From Davidsoniella eucalypti (lineage: Eukaryota; Ascomycota; Sordariomycetes; Microascales; Ceratocystidaceae): a stretch of 64,000 bases of DNA. The stretch spans positions 62,001-126,000 of the forward strand of contig RMBW01000045.1 in the NCBI GenBank assembly GCA_004009845.1, read 5' to 3'. Positions 55,302 through 64,000 of the stretch are shown in pieces. A model generated the notes under the pieces. It saw only the letters and a list, made by a program, of their open reading frames with translations, was not told the origin of the DNA and did no database searches. The stretch's first letter is position 1, and the number at the start of each line of letters is the position of its first letter. Position numbers and translations under genes: made by a program.

Positions 55302-58181
55302 CAAAGTTTGTACCTTGGGTAGCAGTTTTCTGGTCTTGGATAGGGTGTTGAGCGTTGAAGTTTAACTGAAATGTTGCAGATCAACAATGTAACTCTTTAG
55401 TGCTATCGTGGGTTGCTTAATAAACATCAAGGTGACAAAGACGGCCTTGGGAGCTTGCAGATATACAGTCTCAGTATAGCGTACGCGCATGCAGAGTTGC
55501 AGTGATGGTACAAAGGCAGTTATCTCGATGTAGCACTACTATATTGAGATGTGCGATGATGTAGCAACGATGGTTGATAGCTGCGCCCCCGCACTAGGTA
55601 AGCATTCGAGACCCGATCGAATTACTAAACCTTTCCAGGCTAGCATGGTACTATACTAGTCCTGTATCCTGTATTCCAGAATACACAACAAAGTACTAGT
55701 GACTACATACATAAGAAATCAGAAAAAATCTTGGAAATTATAGGCAGGAGACAGGAATGTTAGTGGAAGATTTAGGCGAGGATCTAGTGGGGGCTAGATA
55801 TGACGGGTTCAGATACATGTATTTGTATGAGTAGAGGGTGAAGGAGAGGCACAGTGCTTACTGAGAGTTATTTGTTAGTCAATTCTAGGCAGATAATTCC
55901 AGGCAGATAGGGCAGTGATGTAGCAGGGTTTGTGTAATATAGGCCTACATGTAAAAGTGTTCACCATGTCTTATTGTGTCATGTTGTGTAGAAGACAGAA
56001 GTGTTTGTTTTACCATATGTAGTAACCCGAGAGATGAGAAGAGAGGGGCTTTCTTATGTCAGGGTACTAACAAGTTGAAGCCGCACCTGTTCTTATAGAC
56101 AAACATAGTTTGACCCTTCATTTCCTCTATATCGTTGAAGGAGTAGGCGCAGCCAAATGTCCTCGGGTGAGTATGTCTTTTTTTTCTTTTTTTTTTCTTT
56201 TTTTCTTTTTGATATGGAGACTAGAGTAAAGTTTAATGCTGAAAGTACTAATACATTAATGGAGTAAGCTATGTTGGACTCACTAAACTAACAATTAATA
56301 TAAAGTTTTGATGCCAATGCCTGGTGTATACATCTGTAGGCCTAGGCAGGATTCATATGTGAGCTTATAAATAGTACATGTAGATGAAAGCAATATAAAC
56401 TTCAGAATATACTACATATGTTTCATCTACTACTATGATAAATAGAACGAAGCTATTTTAGCTGAAAAAGGAAAAAGAACATAGCCCGTCAAAGATAAAT
56501 GTTTGTGCGCACGAATGAAAAATCAAGAGCCGAACGTCGCAAAGTTGAGAGAATCAAGACAAACTTTGAAGAGAAAAGGAATGATGTAATGGCTATACAC
56601 CCAGAACGTTGCCGAGATAGTGTTGCAGCTGTGACGGGGATGCTGACGACAACGTTTGTGTTGTTGTTGATGTGGATTCTTTGACTTTGATTTATTTTTA
56701 TAGTTGGCTATTCTTATTTTCAGTACTATCTGCCACTCGCTTGGCCTTTTCTGGCAGTAATAGAAAAGACTGGATGAAGTACCGTTTAGTTGGCCATGAA
56801 TGGAATAATGGAAATGCGGTTTGCTTTTTTTTGTGCGTCGGCGTGGATTAAACTCAGTCGATATAGTGGACATCAAAAGTAGTGTGGAATTCCAAAGAAA
56901 TGTCACCGCCTTGTGGCATAAAAAAAGGAAAAACAAAACAAAACAAAACAAAACAAAAGATTACTCAATCTGTCCAACTTCCCATGTCCCAAAATAAACA
57001 ACGATGTTTGCGCAACTCCTCCAATGTGAGGCTTATTTTCTGATTGGGCTCGCTATGCTTTTCTCTTTATTGTTCTATCAAGCCCTAAGTTAGTTTGCCT
57101 GTCTTGTAAGCTATTTATTTTATTTCCGTAATCTCATAATCACCTTATGCAAGGTTGAATTATGTCTTATATGTAGGAAGTCGCCTTCGACATGCATAGC
57201 CTCAAACTTCCAGAACAGAGCCTTGATAACCCTGATAACAGAAGACGTCATCACCATTGTCTCAATATCGAAACGAAAGAAACGCAAACGCTGACTGACT
57301 CGGTGTCAAAATACAGTTGAATGTGTTTTCGTTCAAGCTGGAATTTACAAGGTACAAGACATACCAATTATGACTCAATATAAGTTGTATCAAATGACTT
57401 GTCTCTATGATTAGTAGGCAATCTGGCCCGACTTGGTTCCTTATATTTGCTTAATCTGATATCTTAATTCAACTCGGTGCTCAATGAAACCCTGGAGGCC
57501 GACTTACACGACAGCATCTTGTAAGGTTCTTTTAGGCTAATCTAAATCGATGGTATATAAAAGCGAAAATATATCCCAAGATTAGAATCGATACTAATTC
57601 TTAAGATGTAGCTTTATCTCTACAATTGCTCCATCTTGGTCACTTGATAAGTGATATTTTGCCTGGCTTGTCATGTTTATATTCCCACATGCCGAAAAAG
57701 CAAGAATCAAGACTATGGAATAGCTTCATCTGGTTTACATTATTATAGCTTCAAAGCCTTTAATTACCATGTTCTGTATGTACCAGGGTTATAATGGGTA
57801 TTAAACGAGTTAATATGCGAGCCGATATGAGAGACGGGCGCAAAAAGGTCACGTTGCGGCCTATCGTAGAAGAAACCGCACTCTTATACTCGACTCGTAC
57901 TTGGCGAGAGAGCGGGAAAAAAAAAGATACAGAGAAGAAAAATCAAAGATGGGCGAAGTGTCTAGATTTTGGAGTTTCGTCAACTGGAACTAACCAGCCC
58001 CTGCTACTGAAATTATAGTCTAGCATGTTTCTAGATGTTCCTTGAAGATTCCCTACACCACTTTGTTCCCATGGGGAGAGGAATGCCCGCTAATGCACTT
58101 TTCTAAATTATGGCTTCCTTTGTCGGGATGATTTGCTCCCAGACTAAGTTGGAGGAATACGAAACAAAATCAAGGTAGGCA
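55302..58181. other. 2.9-kb region without a supported gene
   Basis: AT-rich sequence with T/C microsatellite tracts (56177-56210) and an AAAAC repeat (56930-56954). ORFs at 56499, 56523 (minus) and 57794 are low-complexity or lack any signature. Nothing else can be named. Confidence 0.5.
56930..56954. repeat. AAAAC pentamer microsatellite (5 units)
   Basis: Five consecutive AAAAC units in gene-free DNA. Confidence 0.85.
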
Positions 58182-58460
58182 AAGCAAGAAGAGGAGGAGG
58201 AGGAGGAGATGAATGAGGCACTGTAGGAACTAGAGATTCAACATCAACATGGTTTTTGGCTCAGGGCTTTTATTTTCTCTTAATTCACGGATGCTCGAGC
58301 CTTGGAAGACCGAGAAAAAGAATGACGTAAAGAAAAATATCGAGAGGAGGAACAGCGAAGAACACGAAGTTTCAATCCTGGACCATACGGCCGGAGGCCT
58401 TTTTCACTGGACTTAGCAGAAAGGGCACGACAAAGAAACAAATACATCCCGGCATACAAG
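58182..58460 (+). pseudogene. Decayed ORF with three in-frame stops
   Basis: One frame runs for 93 codons with coding-like content. It starts with KQ and a Glu run, continues as ELEIQHQHGFWL and ARALEDREKE, and then EEQRRTRSFNPGPYG and LDLAERARQRNKYIPAYK, after which comes a good splice donor (AAG|GTATGT). It is broken by TAG (58224), TAA (58281) and TGA (58334); the TAG and TGA could each derive from CAG or CGA by C-to-T change. It is probably a relic of a charged, coiled-coil protein or a transposon ORF. I cannot name the family. A chance open frame in purine-rich DNA is the alternative. Confidence 0.35.
58191..58208. repeat. GAG trinucleotide run (6 units)
   Basis: Six consecutive GAG codons or trinucleotides at the left end of the decayed ORF. 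Confidence 0.85.
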
Positions 58461-59903
58461 GTATGTCTATGTATGAGGTTTAGTAGAACACATTACTATA
58501 AACAGTTTGTAGAGCATGTGTCTGTATACAACTACATACATTAGTAGCGTGAGTATGTATATGTACGGCAGGTTTGGTTGGTAGTAAGCAATGCTTTCCT
58601 TGCGTCACATCATGGCAGGGGGGGGATAGACGCCAAATGCTGAGAATACAACACCGCACAGATCCTTACGTGGCTCCGCACTTTTTACACTTTAAGACCA
58701 ACTGCTCGCCTTGCCCATGGTTTTTTGGTTTTTTGGTTTTTAGGTGCAGGGATGGAAAGAGAACCGAAGATTTCGTAGAGAGGAGGGGAAGAACGATGAA
58801 GAAGAAGGGAACTGAAGAGAAGAAGAAGGCATGTTGTTGCTGACTAGTGCTGTATATGAAGAAAGAAACCTTCTGATATAGAATAGCCTCCCTTGTGATG
58901 CTGAAATGAATGTGTAGGAAGTTAACACCCTTAATAGCCTAGTTCCATGTTCTTCTAGTCCCACACTAATCCAGGAACCCCGTCAGTAGCACCAAGCTAG
59001 GTTGTATAACAAGTTCCTCCAGCTAACTAGTATTAGTAGCAAGCTTTCATACTAGAGATATCCCTATTACCGGCTCGATGATCCGTCCGTTTGGCGGGTT
59101 GGGCATTCTTTTCTACTTCCATCCTCTTTTATTAATATCTTCATCCTTGGGGGCTAAATGAATCGGGGTTGTCCAGAAAGAGGGGCAAGAATCACCGCTT
59201 GTCCATGTTTTTCTTCTTCTTTTTTTTTCTAGTTTCCTTCTATCTTAACAATTCCTCGAGAAAGAATTCCATGGCCCAAGCATCAAGAACTATAATAGAT
59301 GTTCCTGAGTTTAGAAAAAAGAAAACATGTGCAGCAACAACACAGCTCTGGGAAGCACCCTAGGTTTTGCGTCCATGCTTTGCCCTGTATAAACTTGGAC
59401 CGATCACACTAGTTGTATACATGTATTGGTATGTGTATATATATATATATATATATATCATGGAAGGGCTCGACTGCTCGACGAACAGTGTGTCATTTTT
59501 GTGTCAGGCGTTTTGAAGCACGGTCGACGTTATCAACAGATGACTGGGCTGCCAAGGCGAGGATCGAGAACGCGATCTCATACCTCTTTTTTCTTTTGTA
59601 TTCCATCCTTATTCTACTTTGGTTAGTTATGCTGACTTTTTCCCTGTTCTTTTGGGAATCAATGGTACTTCGGAGATTGAGTCTGCCTCTATCACAAAGC
59701 TAGCAAAGCTAAAGGCTTGGCTGTGTCCGGCTGCCTTGTCCCGAGACTTGAGTTTTATCTAACATCACAGTGTTGTATTGTCACGGCATATATGGGCTAC
59801 GGCACTTGTGATATTCCAGTTGTACGTGCAGATATACATATTGAACATGCGGCCTTTCTTTTGCTCTATAGTTACGTGTCTATTAGTATATAAGCTATGT
59901 ATA
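58461..59903. other. 1.4-kb region without a supported gene
   Basis: Mixed AT-rich DNA with a G run at 58619-58626, T-rich tracts (59217-59230) and a TA microsatellite at 59436-59458. The short ORFs show no features. The last part is 3' of the small minus-strand gene. Confidence 0.5.
59436..59458. repeat. TA dinucleotide microsatellite
   Basis: An uninterrupted (TA)n run of about 23 bp. Confidence 0.9.
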
Positions 59904-60300
59904 TTACTCAGACAGACGGTCTAAATAGGCCTCGTTTTGCGTATTCTTCTGGGCCTCAGCCTCTTCTTTTTTTGCTCTCCGTTGTTCGCCTAGTTGTTGC
60001 GTCTTCTTCAGGCTCTTGGGCCAACCACGCCTAAAAGTCTGCTGCTCTTGACCGTCTCCAGGTCCATCGAATGTGCTTGGGCCCCTCTGTACGGCAGTAT
60101 TTTTCTTTGGTTCATCAGCAAACAGGCCGCTGTCCGGCATCAAGTAATCCGGAATCAAGTGCCAGTGTGAAGCTTCCAGAACCGAGAAGCTATGGGCGCC
60201 TGACCGCCCGATGCCACCACCTTTACGATTTGGATATTAGTGGTGCCCGATATAGAAAAAAGGCACCGAGCGAGAGAACCAGGGAATAGGCTGATAGCAT
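59904..60300 (-). CDS. Small spliced protein of unknown function (116 aa)
   Basis: The best model has exon 1 at 60300-60267 (MLSAYSLVLSL) and exon 2 at 60220-59904. The 46-nt intron has a GTGCCT donor, a CACTAATAT branch site and an AAAG acceptor. The frame closes at 117 codons including the stop. Exon 2 has a distinctive, conserved-looking head (GGGIGRSGAHSFSVLEASHW, then HLIPDYLMPDSGLF) and a charged helical tail (WPKSLKKTQQLGEQRRAKKE). That head does not look random, but I cannot assign it to a family. The short exon 1 could be part of a mitochondrial or signal leader. An alternative start within exon 2 at Met 60158 would lose the conserved-looking head. Confidence 0.5.
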
Positions 60301-63300
60301 ATTTAGGTGCCTGGTTATTTTCTAGTGCCCAAATCATAATAGAGATGCAAAAATGGGAAAATAAAAAAAGAGAAACTTGGCTGGTTGATGGTGCACATTA
60401 TATAGGCAGAGTCAGTGCTGTTAGTGGCACACGTGCTGTAATTTGGCTGGCCTATGTGTGGCTATCATAACTATGTTTTGTATATATACCGATTCGCCCT
60501 AGCCTCAACAACCCAATCTGTGTATCAAGGCGAAAAGAGACACCTCCATAATTCTTCTTTTTTTAGTACTTCAGTCAGCATCTCGTTTTCCTTGCCGTTT
60601 CGTCTGGGTGCTGTGCGAACTGGTTTCGATGTGCTGTTGATCCGCAGCTTTGAGACGGTGTTTCTGTCACAATTTGTGACAGATGGCTGACGACGCCTCT
60701 CAAGGTGAATTCTTTGGGGTATTTTGTCGAGGCTCGAGTCAGTTTGGGCGGATCAAAAGAGGGAAGAAAACATTAGTCCGCAGCAAGGCTCATCTCAGAT
60801 ATAAATTAGAGCCAGAAAAAAAAACTTTATAATTGCAAAAAAAAGAACGTAGCATGTAGCCTTACTGATAGTAGGCACTGCCACCCTCACTGGCATTTTC
60901 TTTATTGCATCTTCATCCGTTTCCTATGTATTCAACCTCCCAAGCTTCACGTATCTTTTTTTCCTACATCATGCTCTATATCAGATCGATGCTAAGAAGC
61001 CGGCTGGTTGCCTCTGAGCCTGATGGCGGCCGGCTTGAAAATTGAGGCTTACGTTTATCAGGCGACCTACCAAAGGGCAATTGTGCCAGGCGGGTTTGAG
61101 AGGCTATGGATATGAATATTGAAAATAATACATTCAAATACAGTTTATGGACGGGAGAAGAGGCTGTTGTATAGAGAAAAAGAAAGGCTTCGTGACACAG
61201 CGGCATCATGATTCGCTAGAAGCTGCGTTTATATGCAAGGCAGTTTAGGTTAAGCATGTCAGAAACGTTATCAGTGTAGCAAGAGTAAGCAGCCTTTTGT
61301 ACAGCCTTAGAGACTCTCTCTATGTAGATATGGCTTGAAACCAAGACCAGGGCGTCCCTTACGTAGCGAGTTTGTGGTGATATCAACGCCAGACTTGGGG
61401 GCGCCAGCACCTCGACATTCACGAGGCACGTTGGCAGCCCGTTTTTCTTGGAATTTTAGTGTGGGGGACGCTGTTTGATGTCGCCTTTTGAGTTTGAATG
61501 TCCGTGGTCCGGAGGTTGAAGTTATCGTCCAGGATCCGCCTATACAGGCCTCGACGAATTAATAGTATTTTAGTCATTTCCTTTTTATTGCTTAATTCCT
61601 TTATTTCTGTCGTTTTTTTATTCTTAGAAATTATCTGTCTCCTAGATAGTCAGTGAGAAGCTGCCGGGCAAGCAAAGCAAGCAAAACAATAAAGTCACAA
61701 AATAAACAAAAATGAAATAAAAGTAATAAAAGAACAGCTTGCCATGGCCCTACCCACTCGGTCTTGTTTGTTACTACTTCACTGCTTTCCGATCTACAAT
61801 TCTATGTAAACCCCATACAGGAGCAAGCTCGATCTGTTCTCTTCATTCTCTCTTCACTATCAGACACTCACCTTCCCGCTCTTGGTCTCGAAGTCACCAC
61901 CCAACGCTTGCCCAGCACTTTGCCTTGCTATCACCGGCATCGTTGACTGCCGCCCCGTTCAGCAATCTACCACTTACTCGTGGACTGTTCTTTTCCTTTT
62001 GCATTCGCCTGCTCCGAAGCCCCCTTCCTTCCCTTCCCTGTGGTTTACGCTGCGTTTTTCTTTCTTCTTTCTTTTTCGTTAGCTTGTATTAGCTAGTTGG
62101 CAGTTGATAACGGAAGCCTGGGCATCTGCCTGTAAACAGTTGAGGAACCGCTGGCAAGCTCTATTGCTCTCCATACGGCAGTTCCTTTATCCTGGCAGTA
62201 CACCCATCCAATGCTGCCGTCTTCCTCTTTCCCTCTTGCCCTCCGTCCTTTTCCTGCCTGCCATCATCGCTCCCTGTCTTGTTTCGTGGACGTCATTCGG
62301 TGGCCTGCGACCTTCTTTTCAGGGCATCGCTTATTCTTCTCGGTTTTATCTTTCTCGGTATATACAGGCGCAGGAGAGACTTGCTGCCAATTCTCTTAGT
62401 GCTCGTAGTGTTCCATCTTGTTTCCCCAGGCCTAAAATAAACGATATAGAAGCCTCCGAAGGTTGCCCTTCTCCTTGGCACATCCGTTTCGTGGCTACGG
62501 TGCGTTTTTTGCCTTGCCGCTCTACACTAAAGAAAACTACATACTAGTGCCAGAAATACTATATGTACTAGTGGTGATTCGCGGTCACGCATAAACCGTC
62601 AGAGTACGCCAGACAACGTGGGCATACATACTATATACTATTTTATTCCTAGTCAACTGAAAACAGGATCTTAAACCATAAAACGACGTATAGAAATAGG
62701 TCCCGGTTCGAGATACTGCCCTCGGGATCTTGATATCTAAAGCAGCTCATCATCTGAGCTCTGACATATTAGTATATATATATTATATATATTATATACC
62801 TTAAGCTAATAGACGCTCCCTTGGCAAACACAGCCGCTTTAAGAAAGAGCCGCCTATCCTCACTTACTTATAGACGCCACTTGCTATTTGCTCCCTCTAC
62901 TTAACGAAACCCACCTACTGTTGCATACGCAAGCTTTGTCTTCCGACACCTGCTTCTCCGAGAGTCTTTCTCTTTTAGATTGATATTGAAGACTCATCCC
63001 ATCGCTGTTCTTTTTATTGTCTTCTTGGGCCATCCTTGGGCCAGCTCGCCTCTCTTCCCATTCTCTTCTATTCGTTGATCGTTCGGTCGACTATACCCTA
63101 GGTAGAACCGTCGTCCTTTTCTACATTCTCCCATTCTTCTTTTAGTCTTTTTTCTGTTCTTGTCATTTACTAGCATCTTTACGTGGCAAATCTTGAAAGA
63201 CTGACATATCTTCCCTCCCTCTTCTCTTTAACCTGCTCCATATCTTTTCCTCTGTTGATTCTTTGTGGTCACTCCATCGCCCATCCAGACCCTCTCTATC

Positions 63301-64000
63301 TAGGCCTTGCCTGCCTAGGCCACACATCATTGTCACATAAAATCACACCCGGCTGCCCACATTCGGCGGCACTAGCAGCATATTGTCTGAACCTTGCCGC
63401 AACACACTATACTGTCCTGTGCCATCTTCCTTCGACCATCTACCAAGGCAACTGCTGCCCACTGCTACCACCACTACCAAAAGTACGGTTATACTGACGG
63501 AGCTAGTTGCAGGCTTGTCTGCAGTTTCAAAAGCTTGCTAATTTGCACACCTTCAGTTGGTGCTTGCGTACTTTGCAGACCTAAAGCCTTCTGATTTGCT
63601 TTTGGACAAGCCTCCTCTCATTACATTGTTCCCGTACTAACTAACTAAGGCTCTCCCTCGCGGACTGGTGTTCTCTACGCTGTCCTTGTGACTAGCACCC
63701 GCCTACATATTACCGGGAAAAGGAAAATCCTTTACACCAAGCCCTTGTTAAGTGTCCATCACAAAGAAGAGCAAGAAATAGACACTACTCTATCATCCTT
63801 GCTGGGTTCTCTGACCCTGTCTTTATATTTCTTAGATCTCTGTATTTGCGCCAAGAGTTTCGTCCCAGACGTTCGGTTGATGCCGAGTGGTCGGCTCATA
63901 TAACCTATTTCTAACTGAGGCAAAGTAGGAAAAGAAACGCTACTACTGCTACTATTGCTACATAGCTATACATTTCGCCAAGGCCCTACTTACCTCCACT
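60301..64000. other. 3.7-kb region without a supported gene; right end pyrimidine-rich
   Basis: The left half is AT-rich with an E-box-like CACGTG near 60430. From about 61.74 kb to the right edge the plus strand is rich in C/T, interrupted by a TA-rich stretch near 62771-62800. This looks like the promoter and long 5' leader of a plus-strand gene beyond the window. ORFs such as 62104-62547 are C/T-driven with no domain signature. Confidence 0.5.

Noticed and set aside
62104..62547. Plus-strand 147-aa ORF near the right edge
   Set aside because: Its composition follows the local C/T-rich tract and no domain is visible; it is more likely leader sequence.
1..64000. CRISPR array, prophage or bacterial operon structure
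   Set aside because: Spliceosomal introns and the gene families are eukaryotic and no spaced direct repeats of CRISPR type were seen.

Overview
The window looks like nuclear DNA of a filamentous ascomycete (Pezizomycotina-like). The evidence is spliceosomal introns in most genes (46 to about 480 nt, GT...AG, some with CTAAT-type branch points) and a gene set typical of that group: a fungal flotillin, a PalA/Rim20 BRO1 protein, a long proline-rich SYLF protein, a GT31 glycosyltransferase with an apple-like tail, an Sfl1/HSF-type factor and a Ctf4/SepB protein. The class or genus cannot be fixed from the sequence. Gene density is low, with about 18 genes or relics in 64 kb. No tRNA, rRNA, CRISPR array or intact transposon was seen.

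Region 1-12 kb: truncated Eme1/Mms4 (minus), flotillin (minus), a PPxY-bearing orphan (plus), PalA/BRO1 (minus) and a SYLF protein (minus). The last four all point to membrane, endosome or actin biology. Region 12-30 kb: FSH1-type serine hydrolase (plus), cobalamin-independent methionine synthase MET6 (plus), a flavin monooxygenase with a C-terminal membrane anchor (plus), TRM6/GCD10 (plus), ARPC3 (minus) and an HSF-domain regulator (minus). Region 30.3-38.8 kb holds no recognisable gene, and most of it lies upstream of the HSF-domain regulator. Region 38.8-41.5 kb is CTF4 (minus).

Region 41.6-47.2 kb is an AT-richer accessory island. It has an ankyrin-repeat relic and a kinase-like gene whose N-terminal coiled coil is built from nine in-frame 21-nt repeats. 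Region 48.8-55.3 kb carries secretory-pathway genes: a GT31 glycosyltransferase, a secreted or ER prolyl-4-hydroxylase-like oxygenase, and a very divergent PDI-like protein that ends in KDEL but has QAAS where the family has CGHC. Region 55.3-64 kb is mostly empty. It contains a decayed ORF with in-frame stops (58.2 kb), one small spliced gene (60 kb) and a pyrimidine-rich tract at the right edge that may be the leader of a gene outside the window.

Exon coordinates were worked out by hand from splice signals and frame continuity. For ten spliced genes the exon lengths sum to a complete reading frame. The 5' part of the PDI-like gene is unresolved.
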